The notes under the pieces were generated by a model, which was given only the letters and a program-made list of their open reading frames with translations, made no database searches and was not told the origin of the DNA. Made by a program: the position numbers and the translations under genes. From Thiothrix nivea DSM 5205 (GTDB taxonomy: Bacteria > Pseudomonadota > Gammaproteobacteria > Thiotrichales > Thiotrichaceae), in assembly GCF_000260135.1 (NCBI RefSeq), contig NZ_JH651384.1:1863693-1927692 (forward strand): a DNA stretch of 64,000 nt, in the 5' to 3' direction. Below are positions 52,395 to 61,620 of the stretch, piece by piece; the first letter of the stretch is position 1; the number at the start of each line of letters is the position of its first letter.

Positions 52395-53090
52395 ATGCCT
52401 GCCAATAACACCCCCGTATTGCTTCTGGTCGAAGATGACGCCCGCCTGGCTGCCCTGATGCAGGAATATCTGCAACAGGAAGGCTTCCATGTCACGGTGG
52501 AAGCGCGCGGCGACACGGCTGCGAACCGCATCCCCGCCGAACAGCCCGACCTGGTGGTGCTGGATGTCATGTTGCCGGGGCTGGACGGCATGTCGGTGTG
52601 CCGTCAGGTGCGCACTGCTTACGACAACCCAATCCTGATGCTGACCGCGCGGGATGAAGACATCGACCAGGTACTGGGTTTGGAGCTGGGCGCGGATGAT
52701 TACGTGGTCAAACCGGTGAAACCGCGCGTACTGCTGGCACGAATCCAAAACCTGCTACGCCGCCAGGAAAAGCTGCTGGCGCAAACCGGCCAACGCCTGT
52801 GTTTCGGCGACTTGAGCATTGACCTGCAAAGCCGTGATGCGACCCTGGCCGGTGAACCACTGGTATTGACCACACAGGAATTCGACCTGCTTTACCTGCT
52901 GGCCAGCCAGGCGGGCACAATCCTGAACCGTGACGCCATCCTCAATGGCCTGTCCGGCATCGACTACGACGGGCTAGACCGCTCGGTCGACATCCGCATC
53001 GCCCGTCTGCGCAAGCGTCTAGGGGATAACCCGGCGCAACCGCGCTATATCAAGACAGTGCGCAACCAGGGGTATTTGTTCCTGACATGA
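52395..53090 (+). CDS. rstA: OmpR-family response regulator, RstA-like
   Basis: A 231-residue regulator. The receiver domain (about 8-125) has the acidic pair Glu-Asp-Asp near the start, phospho-acceptor Asp in Val-Leu-Asp-Val-Met-Leu-Pro, Thr in Leu-Thr-Ala-Arg and Lys in Val-Lys-Pro. The winged-helix output domain (about 135-231) ends Tyr-Ile-Lys-Thr-Val-Arg-Asn-Gln-Gly-Tyr-Leu-Phe. The Glu-Ala-Arg-Gly-Asp and Asp-Tyr-Val-Val-Lys features match RstA more than PhoP or OmpR. The frame opens upstream at 52332, but the ATG at 52395 gives the normal N-terminus. Its stop overlaps the kinase start (ATGA). Confidence 0.88.
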   Translation: MPANNTPVLLLVEDDARLAALMQEYLQQEGFHVTVEARGDTAANRIPAEQPDLVVLDVMLPGLDGMSVCRQVRTAYDNPILMLTARDEDIDQVLGLELGADDYVVKPVKPRVLLARIQNLLRRQEKLLAQTGQRLCFGDLSIDLQSRDATLAGEPLVLTTQEFDLLYLLASQAGTILNRDAILNGLSGIDYDGLDRSVDIRIARLRKRLGDNPAQPRYIKTVRNQGYLFLT

Positions 53091-54670
53091 GTCGCCTGTT
53101 CCTCACCTTGTTTCTGCTGATGCTGCTGGTCGTGATTGGCTTCGGCATGAACATCAATGGTGTTGCGAAGTATCTGTTCAATGGCACGCTGGAAGCACTA
53201 CGCGAACAGCAAATGGGGGGCGTGATCAGCCTGCTGGAAAATGAAATACGCGGGCTGGATGCCCCTCAACGCCAGCAACGCCTGGCTGATATACAAGCCA
53301 TGTTCCGCTATGAGGTTTCCCTGTTGCCCATTGCTGAAATGGAGTTGTCCGCCAGTGAACAGCAGCGTTTACGGAATGGCGAATTCGTCAACAGGTCACA
53401 CGATCAGGCCGAATTCAGTTACCACCCTGCCCATTTGCCCGGCATGGCCTGGCGCTTGCAATTGGATTACACCCTGAGCGAAGGTGACAGGGATTTTCTG
53501 GTCGGCCCGCTGGCGTTGGTGGAAAAACTGCTGGCTGCTGCGCCACCTGCGCAATGGTCGGCAGTCGTGGCGGAAAATGCCCAACATTTCGGTATTCCTA
53601 TCCAGTTACTGACCGTACAGGCGGTGCAGGAAAACCAGTTGCTGGATGAGAAACAACTGGCGCAGTTACAAGCCGGGGAAATAGCCATGCGCTTTCGCCA
53701 CAACAACCTGGAATACGCCTTCAAACGCCTGCTGGACAGTGATCAGGTGCTGCAAATCGGCAGGATCGAAGTGCCTTGGATGCTGGATAACTCCATCTAT
53801 TTTCTGGTCGCCCTGCTATCCATGTTGCTGGGAACCGCCATCTGGCTATGGCTACATCCGCTGTGGCAGGATTTGCGCAAACTCAGGCAGGCTGCTGACG
53901 GCTTTGGGCAAGGCAATCTGGCGACCCGTATCGACATTTCCCGCTTCTCATTCGTGAAAAGCATACTGGAAGCCTTCAACAGCATGGCCAGACGCATCGA
54001 GCAACTGGTGACTTCCCACCAGACGCTGACCAATGCCGTGTCGCATGAATTGCGCACACCCGTTTCCCGCCTGCGTTTCAGTCTGGAAATGCTGGGCAGC
54101 ACCCACGACGAAACCGATCGCCAGCGGCATTTGCAGGCCATGAATACAGACATTGATGAGCTGGAGGAAATGCTGGCCGAGCTGCTGACCTATGCACGCA
54201 TGGATCGGCAAGGCATCAGCCTGAACAAGACGCCGTTGGTGTTAGGCGAATGGTTGGAAGAACAAATCCACCGCAACCAGCAGGATTGCCAAGCTATCCG
54301 CATCCATGCTGAAGGCGTGGGTTTGCCCACAGCCCCCGTGACGGCCATGGATGCAAGGCTGATGACCCATGCCCTGCGTAATTTGCTGCAAAACGCCTGC
54401 CGCTACGCCAACCAGCAGATTCAGGTGGTGTTTGCGTATCGTGACGGCAAACATGAATTACGGGTGGAAGATGACGGTTGCGGTATTCCGGAGAAACATC
54501 ACGACAGCATTTTCGATCCATTCACCCGTGTGGATGCCAGCCGTGACCGACGTTCCGGCGGCTATGGGCTGGGTCTGGCGATAGTCCGGCAAGTCATGCA
54601 CATGCACCAGGGCAACGTGACCGTGGGGCATTCACCGCTGGGTGGGGCGCAATTCGTGTTGCGCTGGTAA
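53087..54670 (+). CDS. rstB: Sensor histidine kinase, RstB-like
   Basis: A 527-residue membrane kinase. One helix lies at about 4-24 and a second at about 236-258, framing a periplasmic sensor region of about 210 residues. A HAMP domain follows. The phospho-acceptor His is in Ser-His-Glu-Leu-Arg-Thr-Pro-Val-Ser-Arg-Leu-Arg-Phe (near 324). The ATPase domain has an N-box (Leu-Arg-Asn-Leu-Leu-Gln-Asn-Ala), Asp-Asp-Gly-Cys-Gly-Ile and Gly-Tyr-Gly-Leu-Gly-Leu-Ala. It pairs with the overlapping regulator gene. The periplasmic part is longer than in E. coli RstB, so the signal may differ. Confidence 0.88.
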   Translation: MSRLFLTLFLLMLLVVIGFGMNINGVAKYLFNGTLEALREQQMGGVISLLENEIRGLDAPQRQQRLADIQAMFRYEVSLLPIAEMELSASEQQRLRNGEFVNRSHDQAEFSYHPAHLPGMAWRLQLDYTLSEGDRDFLVGPLALVEKLLAAAPPAQWSAVVAENAQHFGIPIQLLTVQAVQENQLLDEKQLAQLQAGEIAMRFRHNNLEYAFKRLLDSDQVLQIGRIEVPWMLDNSIYFLVALLSMLLGTAIWLWLHPLWQDLRKLRQAADGFGQGNLATRIDISRFSFVKSILEAFNSMARRIEQLVTSHQTLTNAVSHELRTPVSRLRFSLEMLGSTHDETDRQRHLQAMNTDIDELEEMLAELLTYARMDRQGISLNKTPLVLGEWLEEQIHRNQQDCQAIRIHAEGVGLPTAPVTAMDARLMTHALRNLLQNACRYANQQIQVVFAYRDGKHELRVEDDGCGIPEKHHDSIFDPFTRVDASRDRRSGGYGLGLAIVRQVMHMHQGNVTVGHSPLGGAQFVLRW

Positions 54671-54758
54671 GCTACAAACCAGCAACATTTCACCAACAGA
54701 CGCCGACATCGCAGCGCTTTAGCATGGTTCCTGTCATTAAACAAACGAGGACAACACC

Positions 54759-55616
54759 ATGCGATATGTATTTCTATTGTTAGCGATGTTAACGCTGAGC
54801 GCGTGCAGCTATACCCCCGAAACCCTGCGCAATGCCTACCACAACCTGGGCAAGGATTACGCCAGGGAACTCAAGCAAATGAGCAGCTTCACAGCACAAG
54901 AACAGGCGCAGATTGACGACTTCGGCATGCAAATCCAGCAATGGCACAAGCAACAGAAACTGCCGGGTTACGCCAACACCATGCAGGAACTAGCCACTTC
55001 ATTGAAGACGCAAGGCGCAATCCCCCGTAACCAGCTGGCGAATTTTATGGATTTGCTGGAAGGTTACCCGCATTTCAACGAAGCCCGCGAGGTCAACCTG
55101 CACCTGGCAGAGCTGGCAAGACAATTGAGGGAACCACAATACGCCCAGATTGCCGCCCAATTACGGGAAGACCGGGCAGATCAGGAAGAATCCCTGCAAG
55201 CACTGAGCCCACAGAAACTGCTACGCCAACGGGTCAAAGCCGTAAACAACTTTGCCGCTTTCGTCGGCGTGGAACTGACCCCGGAACAACTAGCGCTGGT
55301 GGAACGCCATTTTGCCGACCTGCCGGATCAGCGTACCGATGCCATCACCACCAACCGGCAATGGACGGAAGGTTTGCTTGCCTTGCTGGAAAAGCGCAAC
55401 CAACCCGACTTCCCCGCGCAATTCGCCCGCCACATGTTGGATGACAACGACGCCCGACGCTTGCGGCAATATGCGCCTGCCACCGCGCAGGAAAGCCGTC
55501 AGCGCGTACTGGCCATGCTGGAAGACCTCATCGCCAGCCTGAGCGCCGGGCAGAAGGCAACCCTCGCAGGCAAACTCCAATCCATCGCCGATACCTTCAA
55601 CGGGCTGGCAAGGTAA
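54759..55616 (+). CDS. Lipoprotein of the DUF6279-like family
   Basis: A 285-residue envelope lipoprotein. A short hydrophobic leader ends with the lipobox Leu-Ser-Ala-Cys (Cys16). The rest is helical, with many Gln, Arg and Leu and no Cys or catalytic motif. Paired Ala-Arg-Gln-Leu-Arg and Leu-Arg-Gln-Arg-Val-Lys segments suggest helical repeats. Such lipoproteins are common in Gammaproteobacteria, but their role is not known. It lies 88 bases after the RstAB-like kinase on the same strand with its own AACGAGGA site, so it may be a regulon member. Confidence 0.7.
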   Translation: MRYVFLLLAMLTLSACSYTPETLRNAYHNLGKDYARELKQMSSFTAQEQAQIDDFGMQIQQWHKQQKLPGYANTMQELATSLKTQGAIPRNQLANFMDLLEGYPHFNEAREVNLHLAELARQLREPQYAQIAAQLREDRADQEESLQALSPQKLLRQRVKAVNNFAAFVGVELTPEQLALVERHFADLPDQRTDAITTNRQWTEGLLALLEKRNQPDFPAQFARHMLDDNDARRLRQYAPATAQESRQRVLAMLEDLIASLSAGQKATLAGKLQSIADTFNGLAR

Positions 55617-55633
55617 TCTTGTTCCCACCGTAG

Positions 55634-55655
55634 GGGCAGACCTCCGTGTCTGCCC
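55634..55655. repeat. Short REP-like palindrome between convergent genes
   Basis: GGGCAGAC (55634-55641) and GTCTGCCC (55648-55655) pair around the loop CTCCGT. It lies between the convergent lipoprotein and glutathione-transferase genes, a common place for REP-type repeats. There is no T-run, though it could slow transcription from both sides. Confidence 0.55.
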
Positions 55656-55668
55656 TGCCCGGCTCCTG

Positions 55669-56331
55669 TCAACGCTCCAGCAAATAACCTTCGCGCATTT
55701 TCACAAAATTCAGGAACACGTCTTCAAAATCCTCCACCACCGAGGTTTTGACCGCCTCCTGCGCCAGCAAGGCATCGCTCCACACCTGCATCCGTTCGCT
55801 CATTTGCAGGTCGACGCCGAAATGTTTCTTCACCAGCGCCAGACGCATGAACAACGGCGCGTACACACAATCCACCAGTTGCAGGGAGGAACCGGCGAAG
55901 AACGGGCCTGCTGCCGCCAGCTCCCCACCCACCCGCTGCAAACCGTTCCGTAATGAATCATAGGCTTCGTCAAACGCAGCCGCGTCCTTGGCACTCAGCA
56001 TGTGGAACTGGCGCGTCACCAGTTCGGAGCAGAACTCGACCCAGGCACGGTGCTGTGCCTTTTGCAGCGGATCAGCCGGGTGCAAGGAGGGCGGATATAC
56101 CTCATCCAGGTATTCGAGGATAACGGCGGACTCAAACAACGGCTTACCATCCACCAGCAACACCGGCACCTTGCCCAGCGGGGAAATGGCGCTGAACCAG
56201 TCGGGCGGCTCATGCGGGTTGATATGGGTAAGCGTATACGCAACGCCCTTTTCATTCAGGGCAATGACCGAACGCTGCACAAACGGGCAGACTTTGAAAC
56301 TGACCAGTTCCAGCTTGTTGGGTTGGGACAT
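55669..56331 (-). CDS. Glutathione S-transferase family protein (Cys-type)
   Basis: A 220-residue protein. The thioredoxin-like N-terminal domain begins Leu-Glu-Leu-Val-Ser-Phe-Lys-Val-Cys-Pro-Phe-Val-Gln-Arg. Cys15 sits where omega-class and related enzymes have the catalytic Cys. Pro-Leu-Gly-Lys-Val-Pro-Val-Leu and Glu-Ser-Ala-Val-Ile-Leu-Glu-Tyr-Leu-Asp-Glu form the glutathione site. The C-terminal helical domain spans about 95-215. Thiol transfer or dehalogenation/reduction is more likely than classical conjugation. The ATG at 56331 has a strong AGGAGG site, better than the upstream frame start at 56364. Confidence 0.85.
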   Translation of the reverse strand: MSQPNKLELVSFKVCPFVQRSVIALNEKGVAYTLTHINPHEPPDWFSAISPLGKVPVLLVDGKPLFESAVILEYLDEVYPPSLHPADPLQKAQHRAWVEFCSELVTRQFHMLSAKDAAAFDEAYDSLRNGLQRVGGELAAAGPFFAGSSLQLVDCVYAPLFMRLALVKKHFGVDLQMSERMQVWSDALLAQEAVKTSVVEDFEDVFLNFVKMREGYLLER

Positions 56332-56457
56332 GGGAAAACCTCCTTTGGCTACGGCAAGGCACAACTATACACCAAGGAGAGGATTGTAGGGGGAGGGAGC
56401 GGCTGCAAAAGGAAGCCCACTTAACAGGTGGGCTAAAGGGGGTAACCATAAATGCGG

Positions 56458-56533
56458 TGGTGGCCGGGGACGGAATCGAACCGCCGACACGGGGATTTTC
56501 AATCCCCTGCTCTACCAACTGAGCTACCCGGCC
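56458..56533 (-). tRNA. tRNA-Phe (GAA)
   Basis: A 76-base cloverleaf on the minus strand. The acceptor stem GGCCGGG pairs with CCCGGCC, the D-arm has AGCTCAGTTGGTAGAGC, and the anticodon stem GGGGA/TCCCC encloses the loop TTGAAAA with anticodon GAA. The T-arm has GGTTCGATTCC, and CCA is encoded at the 3' end. It lies between the glutathione-transferase and a divergent membrane-protein gene. No integrase or truncated tRNA copy is nearby, so it is not an obvious island site here. Confidence 0.97.
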
Positions 56534-56650
56534 AACTGAGGGCGCTATTACAGCGTTTTGGCCGAATGTTGTCAAGAACTAATGTGTCAGATTTGTGTCT
56601 GCTACAATCCAGCTTGATTATCCACTGGTAAGAACAGCGACCCTGAACAC

Positions 56651-57784
56651 ATGGACTCCCACGGTCTGGTTTTATTTCTTTTCACCCTGGCGACGATTGT
56701 CGGCATTGTTTTCTTCGCCCGCTGGCTGAGCCGTTTCCTGCTGCGTTTTGAATTGCCGCCGGATACCCGCCTGCTGATCCTGATTTCTTTCGTCGGTGTG
56801 ATCCTGGTCGCCAGCCTGAATTTCCTCTGGCAGAAAAGCGCCAGCCGCCAACCCGAGCCGCCCCCCAATACCGACAAGCACGACCCAACGTCCCAACAAC
56901 CCGCCAAGGAAACCGACCTCGACACCTACGAAAGCACCGCCTACCCCGACCTGTACGGCCTGCGCCAAGACATGATCAAACAACTGGATGAACTGCACAC
57001 CTTCTTCGCCAACGTCAGGTCATGGGCAAAGACAATGCCCGCCCAACGCCCTTTCCTGCAAACAATCATCAACATCCGCTGGGAACGCAACCAGCAACTG
57101 CGCAAGGCATACCAGGAAATCGACCGCAGCCGCCGCGAATTCTGGTTGCATTACCGCACCGGCGAAGACCGCTACGTGCGGGAAATGTTCGACGAGGAAG
57201 CCGTGCGCCTGCAAAAGCGCATCCAGAACGGCTTGGGCGACAGCCACAAGTTCCAAGCGGAGGAAGCCGACGCCATCAGCAAACAGGTACGAGCCTGCGT
57301 GGATTTGCTGAAAGCCACCAAACTGGCCAAGCCCAAAAAAGGCCAGGCTTACGATTTCCTGCCATACACAGAACAAAACCGCCAAGTATTGGTGGACATC
57401 CTCACCCGCAAGCAGGAAAACGGCATCCTCGCCAATGTGACGCAATTGCACAACCTTGAAAACCAGATCCGCGACAAACTCGCTTACATGCTGCAATACC
57501 GCAAGGTCAACACTGACCTGCTGAGTGAAGTCAATGACCTGATCCGCATCTGGAACGAAGCGCTGATTTATGCCCAATACGCGCAGTACCGCGTCCTGTT
57601 TGGCGTCGAAACGCTGGACATCCTCGAACGGCTGGGCATTTCCCCGGAAAGCCGCGATTACGCCCGGCTGCTCAACCAGCTGCGCGAGCTTGCCCCGCAA
57701 GTGGTGACGGATGCAGATGAGGAACGCAAAACCGCCGCTTACAGCTACAACCCGGACATCGACCACAAATACCGCAAGCCGTAG
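56651..57784 (+). CDS. Membrane protein of unknown function
   Basis: A 377-residue protein. Two hydrophobic helices (about 6-24 and 42-60) are followed by a Pro/Gln/Thr-rich linker and a long soluble helical domain rich in Arg, Gln and Glu, ending with Asp-Ile-Asp-His-Lys-Tyr-Arg-Lys-Pro. The soluble part has repeated Leu-Arg-Lys-Ala and Arg-Lys-Gln-Glu-Asn segments that could form coiled coils. I do not recognise the family. It converges on ppx, with 5 bases between the stops, and follows tRNA-Phe divergently. Confidence 0.7.
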   Translation: MDSHGLVLFLFTLATIVGIVFFARWLSRFLLRFELPPDTRLLILISFVGVILVASLNFLWQKSASRQPEPPPNTDKHDPTSQQPAKETDLDTYESTAYPDLYGLRQDMIKQLDELHTFFANVRSWAKTMPAQRPFLQTIINIRWERNQQLRKAYQEIDRSRREFWLHYRTGEDRYVREMFDEEAVRLQKRIQNGLGDSHKFQAEEADAISKQVRACVDLLKATKLAKPKKGQAYDFLPYTEQNRQVLVDILTRKQENGILANVTQLHNLENQIRDKLAYMLQYRKVNTDLLSEVNDLIRIWNEALIYAQYAQYRVLFGVETLDILERLGISPESRDYARLLNQLRELAPQVVTDADEERKTAAYSYNPDIDHKYRKP

Positions 57785-57789
57785 CAATG

Positions 57790-59289
57790 CTAGAACACCA
57801 ATTCAAATTTCACCGCTTTCAGGAATGCCTGTTCACGTTCCAGATCGGCCAGCAACAGCGGCTTTTTCCCACGCACATCATCCAGAAACTGCACCTCCAT
57901 GCGGTTCTTGCCTAGCTTGAGGCGCTCGATGCGCGGGGCGGCTTCCTTGTGGGAACGGTGCAACAACACAGCCAGCCGCAGCAACACGCTCAGGTACAAC
58001 GCATTCTGATAATGTTCCGCATCCAGCAACTCAAACAGCTTGCTGGAAAGTTTCTGCCGGTGGGTGCGCACCAGCACGCTCAGCCAGCGCTGTTCCTCGG
58101 TGGAAAACCCTGGCAAATCCGCATTCGCCAGCAGGTAGCCGCCGTGCTTGTGGTAGCTGCTGTGGGAAATCGCCAGCCCCACCTCGTGCAAATCGGCAGC
58201 CCAGCACAGTAACTGGCTCAGGTGACCAGGCAGTTTCCAGTCATCCCGGCAGCGGTTAAATAATTTGTGTGCAGTTTTCTGCACCGCTTCCGCATACGCC
58301 TGATTGACCTGGAAGCGCTGTTGTAAAGCACGCACGGTCTTGTCACGGATGTCGTCGTGCTGGTAACGCTCCAACCGGTCATAGATCAAGCCTTCACGTA
58401 AAGCGCCATCCGACACATACATACGGTCGATTTTCAGCGCCTCAAAGGTAGCAATCAACACAGCCAGCCCACCGGCAAACACCGGCTTGCGTTCATCGCT
58501 TAACCCGGCCAGCTTGAGCTTGTCGACATGCCCGGCATCGATCATCATGTCGCGCACCTTGTACATGTGTTCCAAGGTGATGCCGTAGGGCGCGAGGCCA
58601 GTTTGCTGGATAACCTTTTTCACCGCGCGGATAGTGCCAGACGCACCCGTGGCCGATTCCCAACCAATTTCCCGGTAAGACGCCTTGATGGGGCGCAGTT
58701 CCAGTTGCGCCGCCGTGATGGCCTTGTCCCAGCAAGCTTTACCCAACTTGCCATCAGGGAAAAACGCGCGGCTGCTGCTGACGCAACCCATGCGCAGGCT
58801 TTCCAGATGCAGCGGCTCGAAACCTTGCCCAATGATCAGCTCGGTACTGCCGCCACCTATGTCCATCACGAAACGTTTGCCTTGCTGATCCCTGGCCAGC
58901 GAATGCGCCACCCCGAGGTAGATCAGGCGCGCCTCTTCGCGGCCACTGATGACAGCAATGGGATGCCCCAGCGCCGCCTCAGCCAAATGCAGGAAATCAC
59001 GCGCATTCCTGCTCTGCCGCAAGGTATTGGTGCCAACCGCAGCCACATTGTCGGAAGGGAAATCACGGATGCGCTCGCCAAAACGGCGCAGGCAATCAAC
59101 CGCCCGCTGTTGTGCAGCTTTGCCGAGATTGCCTTTCGCATCCAGCCCGCCGCCCAGGCGCACGGATTCACGCAGGCGATCCAGCACATTGACCTGCCCG
59201 AAAGCGTCAATCTGCGCGACAATCATGTGGAAACTGTTGGAGCCGAGGTCAATCGCCGCCAGCTTGTACGGTGCTTGCCCGTCTGTCAT
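57790..59289 (-). CDS. ppx: Exopolyphosphatase (Ppx/GppA family)
   Basis: A 499-residue enzyme that releases phosphate from polyphosphate ends and may also act on pppGpp. The ASKHA fold shows Ala-Ala-Ile-Asp-Leu-Gly-Ser-Asn-Ser-Phe-His-Met near residue 12 and Val-Met-Asp-Ile-Gly-Gly-Gly-Ser-Thr-Glu-Leu near 142. The C-terminal HD-like helical domain (about 320-499) is complete. It is the last gene of the rpoZ-spoT-ridA-ppx run, an association that links polyphosphate and (p)ppGpp turnover. The length is typical of Ppx rather than the shorter actinobacterial forms. Confidence 0.92.
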   Translation of the reverse strand: MTDGQAPYKLAAIDLGSNSFHMIVAQIDAFGQVNVLDRLRESVRLGGGLDAKGNLGKAAQQRAVDCLRRFGERIRDFPSDNVAAVGTNTLRQSRNARDFLHLAEAALGHPIAVISGREEARLIYLGVAHSLARDQQGKRFVMDIGGGSTELIIGQGFEPLHLESLRMGCVSSSRAFFPDGKLGKACWDKAITAAQLELRPIKASYREIGWESATGASGTIRAVKKVIQQTGLAPYGITLEHMYKVRDMMIDAGHVDKLKLAGLSDERKPVFAGGLAVLIATFEALKIDRMYVSDGALREGLIYDRLERYQHDDIRDKTVRALQQRFQVNQAYAEAVQKTAHKLFNRCRDDWKLPGHLSQLLCWAADLHEVGLAISHSSYHKHGGYLLANADLPGFSTEEQRWLSVLVRTHRQKLSSKLFELLDAEHYQNALYLSVLLRLAVLLHRSHKEAAPRIERLKLGKNRMEVQFLDDVRGKKPLLLADLEREQAFLKAVKFELVF

Positions 59290-59306
59290 GTTTACCCCCT
59301 GGGAAC

Positions 59307-59690
59307 TTAACCCAGCGCCATAATGGCGTCGACTTCCACTTCTGCGCCACGCGGCAGTGCAGCAACCCCAATGGCTGCGCGCGCCGGATACGGCTCGGCA
59401 AAAAACTCGGCCATCACCTGATTAACGATCGGGAAGTTGCCCAGGTCAGTCAAGAAAACATGCACTTTCACGCAATCATCCAGCGTCCCGCCCGCCGCCT
59501 TGGCAACAGCAGCCAGATTGCGGAACACCTGCCGTACCTGTCCGGCAATATCCCCCTCCACCATCTGCATGGTCGCCGGAACCAGCGGAATCTGTCCGGA
59601 AAGGTATACAGTGTGATCTACCCGCACGGCCTGCGAATACGTGCCAATCGCCTGGGGGGCGTCAGGCGTGGAAATGATGGTCTTGGTCAT
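59307..59690 (-). CDS. ridA: RidA family enamine/imine deaminase
   Basis: A 127-residue member of the RidA (YjgF/YER057c/UK114) family. It deaminates reactive 2-aminoacrylate and related enamines. The signature Pro-Ala-Arg-Ala-Ala-Ile-Gly-Val-Ala-Ala-Leu-Pro-Arg-Gly-Ala-Glu-Val-Glu is near the C-terminus, with the catalytic Arg (about 106) and Glu. Leu-Ser-Gly-Gln-Ile-Pro-Leu lies near residue 30. The start has an AAGGA site and lies 9 bases after the spoT-like stop. This position beside spoT is common in Gammaproteobacteria. Confidence 0.93.
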   Translation of the reverse strand: MTKTIISTPDAPQAIGTYSQAVRVDHTVYLSGQIPLVPATMQMVEGDIAGQVRQVFRNLAAVAKAAGGTLDDCVKVHVFLTDLGNFPIVNQVMAEFFAEPYPARAAIGVAALPRGAEVEVDAIMALG

Positions 59691-59698
59691 TGGGGTCC

Positions 59699-61558
59699 TT
59701 ATTTCGTCAATTTGCTTACATTCAACACATTGGGTATACGTTTTAGCTGACGGATGACTTCTTGTAAATGCTCCATATCATCAACCTGCAAGGTAAAGGC
59801 ATCCTGCTTGACCCGGCCTTCCCCGCTGATTTTCAGGTCGACAATGTTCACGTCCAGACTGTCGAGGTGTTTGGTAATCTGGCGCAACATCCCCTTGATG
59901 TCCCTGACGTCCACCACGATGCCCACCGAAATTTTCTCGCCATCGCCACCCTCACCGCGTTCCGGCAAGGCATCGTGCTGGCGCAACCAGGAGCGGATAT
60001 TGGAACGCGCCCGGCTGGTCTTGACGAAATTCAGCCATGACACATGGGGAGTCGCCCCCTTGCCAGTCAGGACTTCAATCTTCGCCATGGTATTGGGCAA
60101 GCGGCTGCGGGGTGTTAGCTTGCGCCCATCGACTGTACCACCCTTGCAATGATGCCCGATTTCGGTGTGTACCGCGTAGGCAAAATCCAGCAACGTCGCC
60201 CCACGCGGCAGCTCCTTGACATCGCCTTCCGGGGTATAGGCGTAGATTTCGGTCTGGAACATGTCCGCCTGCATGTCGGCGTAAAACTCATCCGGATTCT
60301 GCGCCTGGCTGTCGAACGCCTTGATCTGCTCCGACCACTCGTCAAAAACAGCCTGGGTGTAGGCGCGGGTTTCCGGCCTGCTCCACTGTGACGCCAAACC
60401 AAATTGCGCCATATCGAACATTTCCCGCGTTTGGATCTGGAAACGCACCAGTTGCCCGCTGGAAGCCGTCACTACGGTCTGTAGGGACTGGAAGCCATAA
60501 GCGCGGGGGGCGGCAATGAAATCCCTGACCATGCCCATACGTGGTTTGAAAATCTCGTGGATGATACCCAACGCTTGGTAACATTGCGCCCGCTCACCAA
60601 CCTGCACGCTGATTTCCAGCAAATCACATTGTTGTTTGAAATCCACTTTACGCTGGCGGCACTGCTCATAAACCCGAAACAGGTTCTTTTCCCAAAACAC
60701 CACATTACTGCCGGGAATCGCCGCCTCCAACGCGCCCGAGATGCTGTAATACACTTGCTGGTGCTTTTCCTCGTTTTCCGTCAAATACTTTTCCAGTGCG
60801 GCTTCCATGATACGGCTGCGCCACGGGTAAAGGTTCTGGAAACACAACCATTGCAGCTCACGGCGGATCTTGTTCATCCCCAGGCGGCGTGCCAGCGATA
60901 CATAAATCCGGGAAGTTTCTTCTGCCACCCGGCGGCGCTTGTCAGGCAACACATTCCCCAAGGTTTTCATGTTGTGCAAGCGATCCGCCAACTTGACCAC
61001 GACCACACGGAAATCGCCGGTCATGGCCTTCATCATCTTCTGGTAACTGGCAATCGCCACCGCCTGTTTGGTCGGCAGGCTATCATCGCGTTTCAGCTTG
61101 GTAACGCCATCCACCATCCGGCCTACCGCCAGGCCAAAACGCTCAACAACCTCCGCAACCGTGCGCTCAGTATCTTCTGGCACATCATGCAGCAGAGCGG
61201 CGCAGATGGTATCGGCGTCCAGATGCAATTCCGCCAAGAAGCGGGCAACTTCCAGCGGATGGGTAATATACGGGGTCTGGTCAGCACGTTTCTGGTCACC
61301 ATGCGCCTCAGCAGCAAACAGGAAGGCGTCATAAACCTTGCGGTGATCCTCTGCTGATGGCATATAACGCTCGACCAGCTGCATCAGGTCGTTGGAACGG
61401 AAAATGGGCGGCGGTTTGGAAGGCGGCATGACTGAAGAATCCTGAAAACCCTGATCGTCAATATTCACATGGCCGCTTACCTGACCATGCCCCGACCACG
61501 GCGACCCGTGTCCACAATCGTCCGGAGGCAGCCCGTGGTAAAAATTGTCTTCTGACAT
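59699..61558 (-). CDS. spoT: SpoT-like (p)ppGpp hydrolase with degenerate synthetase domain
   Basis: A 619-residue RelA/SpoT homologue, about 80 residues shorter than E. coli SpoT. The HD hydrolase domain is intact: Thr-His-Pro-Leu-Glu-Val-Ala, Leu-Leu-His-Asp-Val-Pro-Glu-Asp-Thr and Lys-Leu-Ala-Asp-Arg-Leu-His-Asn-Met-Lys-Thr. In the synthetase domain the expected Glu-Val-Gln-Ile-Arg-Thr reads Arg-Phe-Gln-Ile-Gln-Thr, so the catalytic Glu is lost. The Gly-Tyr-Gln-Ser-Leu-His-Thr segment has Gln for His, and the Arg of Ala-x-Arg is Ser. TGS (about 430-490) and ACT (about 545-619) domains are present. A strong AAGGAGG precedes the ATG. rpoZ upstream supports the spoT identity. It is probably a hydrolase only. 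Confidence 0.85.
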   Translation of the reverse strand: MSEDNFYHGLPPDDCGHGSPWSGHGQVSGHVNIDDQGFQDSSVMPPSKPPPIFRSNDLMQLVERYMPSAEDHRKVYDAFLFAAEAHGDQKRADQTPYITHPLEVARFLAELHLDADTICAALLHDVPEDTERTVAEVVERFGLAVGRMVDGVTKLKRDDSLPTKQAVAIASYQKMMKAMTGDFRVVVVKLADRLHNMKTLGNVLPDKRRRVAEETSRIYVSLARRLGMNKIRRELQWLCFQNLYPWRSRIMEAALEKYLTENEEKHQQVYYSISGALEAAIPGSNVVFWEKNLFRVYEQCRQRKVDFKQQCDLLEISVQVGERAQCYQALGIIHEIFKPRMGMVRDFIAAPRAYGFQSLQTVVTASSGQLVRFQIQTREMFDMAQFGLASQWSRPETRAYTQAVFDEWSEQIKAFDSQAQNPDEFYADMQADMFQTEIYAYTPEGDVKELPRGATLLDFAYAVHTEIGHHCKGGTVDGRKLTPRSRLPNTMAKIEVLTGKGATPHVSWLNFVKTSRARSNIRSWLRQHDALPERGEGGDGEKISVGIVVDVRDIKGMLRQITKHLDSLDVNIVDLKISGEGRVKQDAFTLQVDDMEHLQEVIRQLKRIPNVLNVSKLTK

Positions 61559-61620
61559 ATTAATAACCTCCTTCCAAGCGGATCAGGACTAGCCACAACA
61601 AAACGCTGTCTGCGTAACGA

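Noticed and set aside
56458-56533. tRNA-Phe as an integration site for an island
   Set aside because: No integrase, no repeated tRNA 3' end and only core-type genes on both sides.
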